Below, piece by piece: positions 35,249 through 44,297 of a DNA stretch of 64,000 nt. The DNA is from JALZMG01 sp963844175 (lineage in GTDB: Bacteria; Actinomycetota; Acidimicrobiia; Acidimicrobiales; Ilumatobacteraceae). The notes under the pieces are model-generated. The model was not told the origin of the DNA and made no database searches. It saw nothing but the letters and a program-made list of their open reading frames with translations. The first letter of the stretch is position 1. Each line of letters opens with the position of its first letter. A program made the translations under genes and the position numbers. The stretch spans positions 1 to 64,000 of the forward strand of contig CAWJNE010000015.1 in assembly GCA_963844175.1 (NCBI GenBank), given 5' to 3'.

Positions 35249-36868
35249 CTAGAAGTCCATGTCGCCGCCGCCGGGCATGGCGGGGGCGTCCTTCTCCGGC
35301 TTGTCGGCGATGACCGCCTCGGTGGTCAGGAACAGCGCGGCGATCGAGGCCGCGTTCTGCAGCGCCGACCGGGTCACCTTGGCGGCGTCGATGACGCCGA
35401 TCTTGACCAGGTCCTCGTAGTCGCCAGTCGCGGCGTTGAGACCCTCGCCGCCGCTGAGGTCACGCACTCGCTGGACGACGACGCCGCCCTCCATGCCGGC
35501 GTTCTCGGCGATCTGCTTCAGCGGCGCCTCGAGCGACTTGCCGACGATCCGGGCGCCCGTGGCCTCGTCACCGGACAGCCCATCGGCCGCCTTGGCGACG
35601 GCGCTCTGGGCCCGCAGCAGCGACACGCCACCGCCGGGCACCACGCCCTCCTCGATGGCCGCCTTCGTCGTCGACACGGCGTCCTCGATGCGGTGCTTCT
35701 TCTCCTTCAGCTCCACCTCGGTGGCGGCGCCGACCTTGAGCACGGCGACACCGCCCGACAGCTTGGCCAGGCGCTCCTGCAGCTTCTCCCGGTCGTAGTC
35801 GGAGTCGGTGTTCTCGATCTCCGCCTTGATCTGGTTGATCCGACCGGTGATGTCGTCGGCCGAGCCGGCGCCCTCGACGATGGTCGTCTCGTCCTTCGTG
35901 ATGATCACCCGCTTGGCCGAGCCGAGCAGGTCGAGCGTGACGTTCTCCAGCTTCAGGCCGACCTCTTCGCTGATCACCTGACCGCCGGTCAGGATGGCCA
36001 TGTCCTGGAGCATCGCCTTGCGCCGCTCACCGAAGCCCGGGGCCTTGACGGCGGCCGAGCGGAACGTGCCGCGGATCTTGTTCACGACGAGCGTCGCCAG
36101 CGCCTCACCCTCGACGTCCTCGCCGACGATGACCAGCGGGCGACCGCCCTGCATGACCTTCTCCAGCACGGGCACGAGGTCGCGCACGGCCGAGATCTTC
36201 GACGACACCAGCAGGATGTACGGGTCGTCGAGGCTGGCCTCCATGCGCTCGGGATCGGTCACGAAGTACGGCGAGATGTAGCCCTTGTCGAAGCGCATGC
36301 CCTCGACGAAGTCGAGCTCCATGCCGAACGTCTGGCTCTCCTCGACGGTGATCACGCCGTCCTTGCCGACCTTGTCGATGGCATCGGAGATCATCTCGCC
36401 GATCTCCTCGTCGGCAGCCGAGATGCTGGCGACCTGGGCGATCTGCGCCTTGTCGTCGACGTCCTTGGCCAGGCTGCGGATCGACTCGACCGCCGCGTCG
36501 ACGGCGGCCTCGATGCCCCGCTTCAGGCTCATCGGGTTGGCCCCGGCGGCCACGTTCTTGAGGCCCTCGCGGACCATCGCCCACGCCAGCACGGTGGCCG
36601 TGGTCGTGCCGTCACCGGCGACGTCATCGGTCTTCTTGGCGACCTCCTTGACCAGCTCGGCGCCGATCTTCTCGTAGGGGTCCTCCAGCTCGATCTCCTT
36701 GGCGATCGAGACACCGTCGTTGGTGATGGTGGGCGCGCCCCACTTCTTCTCCAGCACGACGTTGCGGCCCTTCGGGCCGAGGGTGACGCGCACGGCGTCG
36801 GCGAGCTTGTTCATGCCCGCTTCCAGGCCGCGCCGGGCTTCGGCGTCGAACGCGATTGTCTTGGCCAT
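35249..36868 (-). CDS. groEL: chaperonin GroEL
   Basis: A complete 539-aa group I chaperonin: VTLGPKGRNVVLEKKWG and DGTTTATVLA (nucleotide binding), PYFVTDPERMEA, and LLRAQSAVAKAADGL. The C-terminus is GGGDMDF rather than a long GGM tail. It folds proteins with GroES, but no groES is adjacent, so this is a stand-alone groEL as often seen for the second actinobacterial copy. Regulation is by HrcA: a CIRCE element lies 28 bp upstream of the ATG. Confidence 0.97.
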   Translation of the reverse strand: MAKTIAFDAEARRGLEAGMNKLADAVRVTLGPKGRNVVLEKKWGAPTITNDGVSIAKEIELEDPYEKIGAELVKEVAKKTDDVAGDGTTTATVLAWAMVREGLKNVAAGANPMSLKRGIEAAVDAAVESIRSLAKDVDDKAQIAQVASISAADEEIGEMISDAIDKVGKDGVITVEESQTFGMELDFVEGMRFDKGYISPYFVTDPERMEASLDDPYILLVSSKISAVRDLVPVLEKVMQGGRPLVIVGEDVEGEALATLVVNKIRGTFRSAAVKAPGFGERRKAMLQDMAILTGGQVISEEVGLKLENVTLDLLGSAKRVIITKDETTIVEGAGSADDITGRINQIKAEIENTDSDYDREKLQERLAKLSGGVAVLKVGAATEVELKEKKHRIEDAVSTTKAAIEEGVVPGGGVSLLRAQSAVAKAADGLSGDEATGARIVGKSLEAPLKQIAENAGMEGGVVVQRVRDLSGGEGLNAATGDYEDLVKIGVIDAAKVTRSALQNAASIAALFLTTEAVIADKPEKDAPAMPGGGDMDF

Positions 36869-36896
36869 CGATGTCCTCCGTTGGACGGTTGGTGCA

Positions 36897-36923
36897 TTAG
36901 CACTCTGACGAGGTGAGTGCTAG
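36897..36923. promoter_or_regulatory. CIRCE element (HrcA operator)
   Basis: TTAGCACTC (36897-36905), 9-bp spacer, GAGTGCTAG (36915-36923); this matches the CIRCE consensus TTAGCACTC-N9-GAGTGCTAA in all but one base. Located just upstream of groEL on the minus strand. Confidence 0.95.
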
Positions 36924-37050
36924 CACTCTAGGACGAAGACCGCCAGCGAGCAACCGTGCATCGTCGAGCGCGACGACCGGTGCAGGTCCCGGTCGCTTCG
37001 GCCCCGACCGCAGTGCGCGTGACACGTTCCGTCGAGCGCAAGCGAGACAC

Positions 37051-37067
37051 GGCGGCGCTTCGCCGCC
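37051..37067. terminator. possible hairpin terminator after the MoaD-like gene
   Basis: GGCGGCG-CTT-CGCCGCC, 9 bp beyond the stop of the minus-strand MoaD-like gene. There is no T-run, so termination activity is uncertain. Confidence 0.35.
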
Positions 37068-37076
37068 ATCGATACG

Positions 37077-37352
37077 TCAGCCGCCGGCGACGGCGGGGAT
37101 GATGCTCACCGTGCGCCCATCGGGCACGTCGGTCTTCAGCCCGTCGAGGTAGCGCACGTCGTCGTCGTCGACGAACACGTTGACGAAGCGGCGCAGGTTG
37201 CCCTCCTCGTCGAGCAGCCGGTCGGCGAACCCGGCGTGGGCGCCGTCGAGGCTGGCGATGACGGCCGACAGCGTGCCAGCCTCCACCTCGACCGTCGACG
37301 CGCCGGCCGAGAGCGGGCGGAGGGTGGTCGGGATGCGCACGGTCACGGCCAT
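37077..37352 (-). CDS. MoaD/ThiS family sulfur-carrier protein
   Basis: A 91-aa ubiquitin-like protein: VTVRIPTTLRPLSAGASTVEVEAG at the start, FVNVFVDDDDVRYLDGL, and the C-terminal AVAGG with the Gly-Gly that becomes a thiocarboxylate. Such carriers donate sulfur in molybdopterin, thiamin or amino acid synthesis. No partner (MoaE, MoeB) is nearby, so the pathway is open. ATG at 37352. Confidence 0.88.
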   Translation of the reverse strand: MAVTVRIPTTLRPLSAGASTVEVEAGTLSAVIASLDGAHAGFADRLLDEEGNLRRFVNVFVDDDDVRYLDGLKTDVPDGRTVSIIPAVAGG

Positions 37353-37439
37353 GCGCCAAACCCTACCGCCAGGGTCGACAATCGGTCCTGACGATGGTCG
37401 GGGTGGGACCGGGTCCCGCTGGCGACACAGAATCACGGG

Positions 37440-38441
37440 ATGCGGGTGCTGGTGGCGATGGACAAGTTCCGTGGCACGGCGACGGCCCACGAGGCGGTCG
37501 CCGCCGTGGGCCACGCCTGCTGGGAGCTCGGCCACGACGTCGACGAGGCGCCGATGTCCGACGGTGGCGAGGGGCTGCTCGACGTGCTCGGCGGACCGAA
37601 CCGCACATCGATCGTCACCGGACCGCTCGGCCGGCGCGTCGAAGCGGCGTGGCGGCTCCACCGACGCACGGCCGTGATCGAGATGGCCACGGCCAGCGGC
37701 CTCGTCCTCGCCGGTGGGCCCGAGCGCAACGACCCGATGCGGGCCACGACCACCGGCACCGGTGAGCTGATCGAGCGGGCCGTGACCGACGGCGCCCGCC
37801 ACGTGGTCGTCGGCCTCGGCGGATCGGCGACCACCGATGGCGGCCTCGGCGCCATCCAGGCGCTGCGCAGCCCGGCCCGACTGCGCTCGATCGAGCTGGA
37901 GCTGGCCTGCGACGTGCGCACGAGGTTCCTCGACGCGGCCGTCGTGTTCGCCGGGCAGAAGGGCGCCACGGCGGCCCAGATCGAGCTGCTCTCGGCCCGC
38001 CTGGCCAGCCTGGCCGACCGCTACCTGCGGGAGTACGACCTCGACGTGACCACGCTCGACGGCGGCGGCGCGGCCGGCGGCCTGGGCGGCGGGCTGGCCG
38101 CCGTGGGCGGCCGCTTGCGCTCGGGGTTCGACCTCGTCGCCGACCATGTCGACCTCGCCGAACGGATCGCCGACAGCGACGTCGTCGTCACCGGCGAGGG
38201 CCACCTCGACGCCCAGAGCCTCGACGGCAAGGTGGTCGGCGGCGTGTGCGAGCTGGCGCGGCTGGCCGGGAAGGCGGCGGTGGTGATCGTCGGAGACGCC
38301 GACCCTGATGCCCGAACCGCGGTCCAGGCGTTCGGCGCCGAGGTGCTGACGCTCGTCGAGCGCGATGGCGAGCACCGGGCCCGCACGGAGCCCCGATGGT
38401 GCATCGAGCACGCTGCCCGCGCCGCCCTCGGCGGGCGCTAA
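37440..38441 (+). CDS. glycerate 2-kinase (GlxK type)
   Basis: A 333-aa type I glycerate kinase. Seen are MRVLVAMDKFRGTATAHEAV at the start, APMSDGGEGLLDVL, the central VVVGLGGSATTDGGLG loop and TGEGHLDAQSLDGKVVGGV. It phosphorylates glycerate to 2-phosphoglycerate in glyoxylate/serine catabolism. Divergent from the MoaD-like gene. Complete length. Confidence 0.93.
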   Translation: MRVLVAMDKFRGTATAHEAVAAVGHACWELGHDVDEAPMSDGGEGLLDVLGGPNRTSIVTGPLGRRVEAAWRLHRRTAVIEMATASGLVLAGGPERNDPMRATTTGTGELIERAVTDGARHVVVGLGGSATTDGGLGAIQALRSPARLRSIELELACDVRTRFLDAAVVFAGQKGATAAQIELLSARLASLADRYLREYDLDVTTLDGGGAAGGLGGGLAAVGGRLRSGFDLVADHVDLAERIADSDVVVTGEGHLDAQSLDGKVVGGVCELARLAGKAAVVIVGDADPDARTAVQAFGAEVLTLVERDGEHRARTEPRWCIEHAARAALGGR

Positions 38442-38464
38442 CGGCGCAGGGCGGCCCGCTCGGG

Positions 38465-39199
38465 TCAGCCGCCGGTGGTCGTGGTGATGATCGCCGGCGG
38501 GGCGACGCCACCCCCGGCAACGGTCGTCGCCGTTCCCGTGCCCGCGCCGGTTGCCGCTCCCCCACCCGCCAGCTCGGCAAGCGTCTTGCCGGCGGCGTCC
38601 TGGCCGAGCATCACGAGCACCGTTGCGGTGGCCACGTCGGGGCCGTCGGCCGGCCGCTCGGCCGGGATCTCGCCCGTCTGGGCACCGCCGAACTGGGCGG
38701 CGATGGTCGCCGCAACGGCCTGGGCCGCCGGGTCGTTGGCAGCGAAGTAGACGACCGAGGTGGGCAGCGGGTCACCCGTGGAGTTGGCCGCCTCGGCGAC
38801 CTCGCTGTAGCCGTCGGTCTCCAGGGCCGTCGACATCTGCGCCGCCGACCCGCTGATCCCGCTGGCGTTGGCCACCACGATGACGGCGCCCGTCTTGGTC
38901 TCGGCCACGGCCATCGACGTGGTCGTGGCCCCCTCCACGCTGTCCGCCGTGCTGCCCTCGGTGCCCGTCGTCGTGGCCGTCGATCCACCCGTCTCCACGG
39001 GCGTGATCGTCTCCCCGCCGTCGGACGAGGAATCGTCGTCGGTCAGGGCGCGCAGGATCAGGAACCCGGCGATGACCGCGACCACGGCGAGGATGATGCT
39101 CAGCGTGGAGGCGACGGGTGACCCGGAGTCCCCGACCCGCGACCGGCGTGCACCACGCTCTGGCGGCACATCAGACGGTTCGTCCCGTGCGTCGGTCAT
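38465..39199 (-). CDS. membrane-anchored LytR C-terminal (LytR_C) domain protein
   Basis: A 244-aa protein with a short cytoplasmic tail, one membrane helix (STLSIILAVVAVIAGFLIL), a Thr/Ser-rich stalk and an extracytoplasmic LytR_C domain (VIVVANASGISGSAAQMSTAL, then SVVYFAANDPAAQAVAATIA). The last 40 residues are Gly/Ala/Thr-rich. LytR_C domains accompany cell-wall glycopolymer ligases, but no catalytic LCP domain is here. ATG at 39199 with AAGGAG about 10 nt upstream. Confidence 0.85.
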   Translation of the reverse strand: MTDARDEPSDVPPERGARRSRVGDSGSPVASTLSIILAVVAVIAGFLILRALTDDDSSSDGGETITPVETGGSTATTTGTEGSTADSVEGATTTSMAVAETKTGAVIVVANASGISGSAAQMSTALETDGYSEVAEAANSTGDPLPTSVVYFAANDPAAQAVAATIAAQFGGAQTGEIPAERPADGPDVATATVLVMLGQDAAGKTLAELAGGGAATGAGTGTATTVAGGGVAPPAIITTTTGG

Positions 39200-39330
39200 C
39201 CGTGTGTGTCTCCTTGCTCGATGCGCTGGCCTCGACTCGTGCCTGCGCAGGCGCCCTGAGCGCGGCACTGTAGTCGCGGGGTCGCGCGGGTCCGGATGCA
39301 CACCGGTCAGATCGCTAACGTCGCCGAGGC

Positions 39331-39963
39331 GTGAGCTCGCTGCCGGAGCGGCCGTTCCTCATCGGCGTCGCCGGCGGTTCCTCGTCGGGCAAGACCACGG
39401 TGGCCGAACGTCTCGCCGAACTGGCCGGCGAGCGCCACCTGGCGCTGATCAAGCTCGACTCCTACTACGTCGACCTGGGCGGGCTGTCGCTCGACGAGCG
39501 GACGGCGTTCGACTTCGACCACCCGGAGGCCTTCGACTGGCCGCTGCTCAACGACCACCTCGCCGCCCTGGCCGCCGGGGCGCCCGTTCCCGTCCCCGTC
39601 TACGACTACGTCGAGTTCAACCGCAGCCAAGAGGTGCGCGTCGTCCGCCCGGCGCGCATCGTCGTCGTCGAGGGCATCCTCGTGCTCTGGGAGCCGTCGT
39701 TGCGGGAGCGCTTCGACCTCAAGGTGTTCCTCGACACCGACGCCGATCTGCGGCTGATCCGCCGCCTGCGCCGAGACGTGGCCGAGCGCGGCCGCACCGT
39801 CGAGAGCGTCATCGAGCAGTACCTGCGCACCGTCCGCCCGGCCCACGAGCAGTTCATCGAACCGAGCAAGCGCTACGCCGACGTGATCATCCCCGAGGGG
39901 GGCCTGAACCGTCCTGCGCTCGACGTGCTGCTGGCCCGGGTGCGCGAGCTGGCCGGGACGTGA
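39331..39963 (+). CDS. udk: uridine kinase
   Basis: A 210-aa P-loop kinase: GVAGGSSSGKTTVAERL (Walker A), FDFDHPEAFDWPLL (nucleoside-binding) and VVEGILVLWEPSLRERFDLKVFLD. Converts uridine/cytidine to UMP/CMP in pyrimidine salvage. GTG start at 39331. Followed at 40001 by the flavin oxidoreductase gene on the same strand. Confidence 0.93.
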   Translation: MSSLPERPFLIGVAGGSSSGKTTVAERLAELAGERHLALIKLDSYYVDLGGLSLDERTAFDFDHPEAFDWPLLNDHLAALAAGAPVPVPVYDYVEFNRSQEVRVVRPARIVVVEGILVLWEPSLRERFDLKVFLDTDADLRLIRRLRRDVAERGRTVESVIEQYLRTVRPAHEQFIEPSKRYADVIIPEGGLNRPALDVLLARVRELAGT

Positions 39964-40000
39964 GCGACGGCCGGTAGCGCCGGCCAGGGACCTGCTTGGC

Positions 40001-40951
40001 ATGATCCACGGCGTGAGGCCTCCCCACCCCGCCTTCGACAACCGGGTCAGCCGCGACCTCGGAGTCGACATCCCGATCGTCCAGGCCCCCATGGGGTGGA
40101 TCGCCCGCAGCCAGCTGGCCTCGGCCGTGTCCCGCGCCGGGGCCTGCGGGATCATCGAGACCTCGTCCGGCGAGCTCGACGTCGTCAAGGACGAAATCCG
40201 CCTGATGCGCGACCTGACGGACCGACCGTTCGGCGTGAACATCGCCCAAGCCTTCGTGCGCGACCCGAACATCGCCGAGTTCGTCATCGACCAGGGCGTC
40301 AAGTTCGTGACGACGTCGGCCGGGTCGCCGACGAAGTACACGAGCATCCTGAAGTCGGCCGGGCTGACCGTGTACCACGTCGTGCCGACGCTCGCTGCGG
40401 CACAGAAGGCCGTCGACGCCGGCGTGGACGGGCTGGTCGTCGAGGGTGGTGAGGGCGGCGGGTTCAAGAGCCCGACGCCGGTGTCGACGATGGTCCTGCT
40501 GCCGCTGGTGCGCTCGCGCGTCGACGTGCCGATCATCGCCGCCGGTGGGATCATCGATGGTGCATCGATGGCCGCTGCCTTCGCCCTCGGCGCCGAGGGC
40601 GTGCAGATGGGGACCCGGATGGTGTCGGCGACGGAGTCACCGGTCCACGACAACTGGAAGCAAGCGATCGTCGCCGCCGCCGAGACCGACACCGTGTTCC
40701 TCAACGATCGTCACTCGCCGGCGCTGCGGGCGTTGCGGACCGAGCGCAGCGAGTCGTTGCGCCACGCCGAGCACAACGTGTTCGGCGACTTCGGTGACGC
40801 CCGGGCGTTGTACTTCGGCGGCGACATGAACGCCGCCCTCGCCCTGTCCGGTCAGGTCGCCGGGCGGATCGACGCCGTCCGGCCGGTGGCCGACATCATC
40901 GCCGCCACGGTCGAGGAGTTCGCCGCCACCGTCAAGCGCCTCGCCGGCTGA
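40001..40951 (+). CDS. NAD(P)H-dependent flavin oxidoreductase / nitronate monooxygenase
   Basis: A 316-aa TIM-barrel FMN enzyme: DIPIVQAPMGWIARSQLASAV at the start, VVEGGEGGGF and the phosphate-binding AAGGIIDGASMAAAFALGAEGVQMGTR. Relatives oxidise nitronates or reduce quinones; the catalytic His of class I nitronate monooxygenases cannot be assigned with certainty, so the substrate is open. ATG at 40001. A palindromic repeat follows. Confidence 0.88.
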   Translation: MIHGVRPPHPAFDNRVSRDLGVDIPIVQAPMGWIARSQLASAVSRAGACGIIETSSGELDVVKDEIRLMRDLTDRPFGVNIAQAFVRDPNIAEFVIDQGVKFVTTSAGSPTKYTSILKSAGLTVYHVVPTLAAAQKAVDAGVDGLVVEGGEGGGFKSPTPVSTMVLLPLVRSRVDVPIIAAGGIIDGASMAAAFALGAEGVQMGTRMVSATESPVHDNWKQAIVAAAETDTVFLNDRHSPALRALRTERSESLRHAEHNVFGDFGDARALYFGGDMNAALALSGQVAGRIDAVRPVADIIAATVEEFAATVKRLAG

Positions 40952-40960
40952 CGTCCTCCC

Positions 40961-41040
40961 CATCGGAGGGTTTGCTGCACCCGAGGGCTACCGGAGGGGA
41001 AGCCCCGCAACTCAACCCTCCGATGCAGCAAACCCTCGGA
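40961..41040. repeat. palindromic element at convergent gene ends
   Basis: CATCGGAGGGTTTGCTGC (40961-40978) with the opposing arms AACCCTCCGATG and GCAGCAAACCCTCGGA (to 41040), so two alternative pairings exist. It is the relative of 11162-11225 and lies between a plus stop (40951) and a minus stop (41051). Confidence 0.7.
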
Positions 41041-41050
41041 TGGGACCGGG

Positions 41051-42142
41051 TCAGCGATCGAGGTGCGTCTCGCGCCGGGGCTCGACGCCGCCGGGCTCGT
41101 CGGCGCTCGCCACGTCGTCGACGGGGAGCTCGTGGGGCGGGGTGATCCCCGCCTCGCGGTCGCGGCGGTCGGCGCGCAGCGAAGCGACGATCGCCACCGT
41201 CAGCACGAGGGCGATCACGCCGAGCGAGATGAACGTCGGCATGTGGACCTCGAACGGCGCGCCGATCAGCAGCATCTTCACGCCGACGAAGGCGAGGATC
41301 ACGCCGAGCCCGATGTTGAGGTAGCGGAACTTGCCCTGCATCCCGCCGAGCAGGAAGTAGAGCGACCGCAGGCCGAGGATGGCGAAGGCGTTGGAGGCGA
41401 AGACGATGAACGTCTCGCGGCTGACGGCCAGGATCGCCGGGACGGAGTCGACGGCGAACACGACATCGGTCGCCTCGATCAGCACCAGCACGGCGAACAG
41501 TGGCGTGGCCACCCGCTTGGCGTTCTCGACCGTGAACAGCTTCTGGCCGTCGAAGTTCGGTGTCGAGGGCACGATCTTGCGGACGGCCCGCATCACCAGG
41601 TTCTTCTCGTAGTCGACGTGGGCCGTCTCGTCGTGGCGGGCGATCTTGTACGCCGTGTACAGCAGGAACAGCCCGAACACGTACAGCACCCACTCGAACC
41701 GCTCGATCAACGCCACGCCGGCGAAGATGAACACGGCGCGCAGGACCAGGGCACCGAAGATCCCCCAGAACAGGACGCGGAACTGGAACTCGCGCGGGAT
41801 CCGGAAGAACGAGAAGATCACGGCCCAGACGAAGACGTTGTCGACGGACAGGCTCTTCTCGATGAGGAACCCGGCGTAGTACTCGCCGGCGGCCTGACCG
41901 CCTTGCCACATCAGCATGAGCAGGCCGAAGGCGAGTCCGATCGAGATCCAGATCGCCGACTCGATCGACGCTTCCTTGACCGTGATGACGTGGGCGGTGC
42001 GGTGCACGAGCAGCAGGTCGACGACCAGCATCAGCACGATCGACGCGATGAGCGCACCCCACACCCACAGGGGCACGTCGAAGCTGGCGAAGTTGCCGCT
42101 GGACGATTCGACGGCGGGCGCGAGGACCGATGGTGCGATCAC
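41051..42142 (-). CDS. TerC family integral membrane protein
   Basis: A 363-aa TerC/Alx-type protein with about nine helices. The conserved acidic motif is LIEKSLSVDNVFVWAVIF, repeated in the second half as LIEATDVVFAVDSVPAILA. Members export or handle metals such as manganese or act in tellurite resistance. No yybP-ykoY riboswitch was recognised upstream. GTG start at 42142. The C-terminal tail (from RADRRDREAG) is hydrophilic. Confidence 0.93.
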   Translation of the reverse strand: MIAPSVLAPAVESSSGNFASFDVPLWVWGALIASIVLMLVVDLLLVHRTAHVITVKEASIESAIWISIGLAFGLLMLMWQGGQAAGEYYAGFLIEKSLSVDNVFVWAVIFSFFRIPREFQFRVLFWGIFGALVLRAVFIFAGVALIERFEWVLYVFGLFLLYTAYKIARHDETAHVDYEKNLVMRAVRKIVPSTPNFDGQKLFTVENAKRVATPLFAVLVLIEATDVVFAVDSVPAILAVSRETFIVFASNAFAILGLRSLYFLLGGMQGKFRYLNIGLGVILAFVGVKMLLIGAPFEVHMPTFISLGVIALVLTVAIVASLRADRRDREAGITPPHELPVDDVASADEPGGVEPRRETHLDR

Positions 42143-42200
42143 AATGGGGCGCGGTCAGCGTGGCAGGAGGGGCACTGGTGCATCGAGATCCTCGAAGACG

Positions 42201-43106
42201 CTACCCGGGTTCCTCGCCGATGGCCGGGGGTGGATCCAGCGAGACGCCGCGCAGCAGCTGGTGCACGAGCGCCACGATGGCCACGCCAACGACGTCGATG
42301 ACGACGCACATCAGCAGGTAGTCACCGCCGTACTCAACCGTGCGCAAGCTGCCCGATCGCACCGCCAGCACCAGGCCGATGACGACGGCGACGACGACGA
42401 GGGCGCTGGCCAGGGCGGCCACCCGACCGTCGACGTGATCCTCCCACTCGTCGGCGGCCGCAGGCTGGCCGGGTCCCCGCCACGCCACGAGGACGGCGGC
42501 GGCGGCGGCGAACCACGCCAGCGACACGAGGTAGGCGGCCAGGCTGTCGCTCGGCCGATGCCAGCCCGACGTCAGCACGCCGGTGCCGAAGAACGTGGCC
42601 ACGACGGCGGCGACGATCGCCGCCAGCCACCGCCACCGCCGAGCGACGACGAACACCAATCCGAGCGACAGCGACATCCCGATCGTGGCGTGGCCGCTCG
42701 GGAAGCTGTTGCCGGTGACACCGGCGATCCCCGACAGCACCGGTCGAGGCAGCACCGTCTTCAGCACCTCTGAGGTGAGCAACGATCCGGCGAGGGCCAC
42801 GCCGACGGCGAGGGCCAAGCGCACCCGCCGCCGCGCGAGGGCGACGAGCAACAGCGCGCCGCCGAGCACGGCCAGCGACTCCCGGGTCACGGACTGCAGC
42901 AGGCGGTCGGTCTCGGCGGTCAGCTCGGGGCGGGTGACCGACCGGCCCTCGAAGGCCGCGTCGTCGACCTCCTGGCCCCAGTGCGTGCGGACGAAGACGA
43001 GGTAGAGCACCAGCACGCCAACGGCGGCGAGGGCTGCCGTCACCGCCAGGCGGCGTGGGATCGACGACGATGCGGACGCCTCGACCGCCGCCACCGATGA
43101 CGTCAC
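42201..43106 (-). CDS. PAP2 family phosphatase
   Basis: A 301-aa membrane phosphatase with about eight helices. The three PAP2 motifs are present: KTVLPRP, PSGHATIG and SGWHRPSDSLAA, with the extracytoplasmic catalytic His residues. Typical substrates are lipid phosphates such as phosphatidate or undecaprenyl diphosphate. The C-terminal third has extra helices beyond the catalytic core (VALASALVVVAVVIGLVLAV). Start 43106, 18 bp after the lipocalin-like gene stop. Confidence 0.9.
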   Translation of the reverse strand: MTSSVAAVEASASSSIPRRLAVTAALAAVGVLVLYLVFVRTHWGQEVDDAAFEGRSVTRPELTAETDRLLQSVTRESLAVLGGALLLVALARRRVRLALAVGVALAGSLLTSEVLKTVLPRPVLSGIAGVTGNSFPSGHATIGMSLSLGLVFVVARRWRWLAAIVAAVVATFFGTGVLTSGWHRPSDSLAAYLVSLAWFAAAAAVLVAWRGPGQPAAADEWEDHVDGRVAALASALVVVAVVIGLVLAVRSGSLRTVEYGGDYLLMCVVIDVVGVAIVALVHQLLRGVSLDPPPAIGEEPG

Positions 43107-43124
43107 GGCCGGCGACCGTAATCG

Positions 43125-44234
43125 TCAGGGCGCGCCGTCGAGGAGGGAGCGGAAGCCGCTCGGCTCGTGCGGCCCGACGACGAGCTGCTCGAGCACGCCG
43201 AGCCCGCTCCGGTCCCCCCAGCGGGCGCGCATGACCTGCTGCACGTGGATCGACGCCGGGTCGAGCGAGTCGAGCTCCTCGACGTCGTGACGTTCGCCGG
43301 CGACGACGAGCTCGTCGTGCCAGGACCCGTGACCGAACCGGGGGTGCCCGTACCCGGCGCCGCGCATGCGGAACGTCAGCGTCGGTTCGAGCTCCACGTC
43401 GATCCGATCGCCGTCCCGCCGCCGCAGGTGCAGCGCGGCGCCCTCGGACCGCCGGAACCCGCGTGCCCACCGCACCGCGTGCTCGCCGCCGGCGAGCAGC
43501 TCGCACTGGGCGTCGGGCCCCCAGGTCGGATCATCAGGTCCGATCACCGGCAGCAGCGCCGCGGCCTCGGCCCAGCGGCGGCCGTCGGCCTCCTCGAACA
43601 CCAGGAAGTGCAGGCAGGCGTCGTCGAAGTGCAGCGGCGCCCAGAGGAAGAAGAACTGCGGGGCGTGGCGCGACGGCGCCGCAGGCGGTTGGGCACCGAT
43701 CGGACGGATACCCCACGATCGATCCTTCGTCCCGCGCAGCTCGCCATCGATCGCGACCGGCTGCCCGTCGACCTCCAACGTGCCGGTCCATCGACCCCAC
43801 TGGGTCATGCGCGTGGCGTCCATGAACACCCGCGTGCCGCGATGGTGGGTCTGTCGCGGTTCCTCGTAGGCCGCGGTCCGGGCGGTGAACGTGAGGTCGG
43901 CGCGCAGCCCCTGCTGCGGCGCGTCGACGACGATCCTGCTGGTGCGCAACGGCTCGACGACCTCGATCGTGATCGGGCCGAGCGCGGTGTCCGCCGGGTC
44001 GTCAGGCGCCCGCCCGGACGCGAAGACCGACTGCTGGACGCCGTCGTGGACGACCGAGAAGGCGGCGTCCATCACCCCCCGGTTCGGGTACCGGCCCATG
44101 GCCACGGCGAAGTACCGGTCCTCGGTGAACCCGTTGAACCAGTAGCGGTCGTACTGGTTCGGGTCGCCACCGGCGGGGTGAGCGATCGGCAGGGGGACCT
44201 GGTGGATCGGGTAGTCGTCGAACGGCGTGAGCAC
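43125..44234 (-). CDS. DUF7065-like / AttH-CrtC-like lipocalin-fold protein
   Basis: A 369-aa beta-rich protein, without signal peptide or membrane segment. Seen: NQYDRYWFNGFTEDRYFAVAMGRYPNRGVMDAAFSVVHDG near the start, and GELRGTKDRSWGIRP followed by FFFLWAPLHFDD. The repeated Trp-rich pattern recalls AttH/CrtC-type lipocalin-like hydratases and the DUF7064/7065 group. Enzymatic role is unknown. Start 44234. This recognition is from pattern memory only. Confidence 0.7.
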   Translation of the reverse strand: MLTPFDDYPIHQVPLPIAHPAGGDPNQYDRYWFNGFTEDRYFAVAMGRYPNRGVMDAAFSVVHDGVQQSVFASGRAPDDPADTALGPITIEVVEPLRTSRIVVDAPQQGLRADLTFTARTAAYEEPRQTHHRGTRVFMDATRMTQWGRWTGTLEVDGQPVAIDGELRGTKDRSWGIRPIGAQPPAAPSRHAPQFFFLWAPLHFDDACLHFLVFEEADGRRWAEAAALLPVIGPDDPTWGPDAQCELLAGGEHAVRWARGFRRSEGAALHLRRRDGDRIDVELEPTLTFRMRGAGYGHPRFGHGSWHDELVVAGERHDVEELDSLDPASIHVQQVMRARWGDRSGLGVLEQLVVGPHEPSGFRSLLDGAP

Positions 44235-44297
44235 GCCTCGACCCTGCCAGGTCCCGCGCCGGCCGACGAACGGGGCAGGCCCGGTCCCGGCGGGTGA

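Noticed and set aside
42143..42200. Possible manganese riboswitch before terC
   Set aside because: Only about 58 bp lie between genes and no yybP-ykoY fold was recognised.
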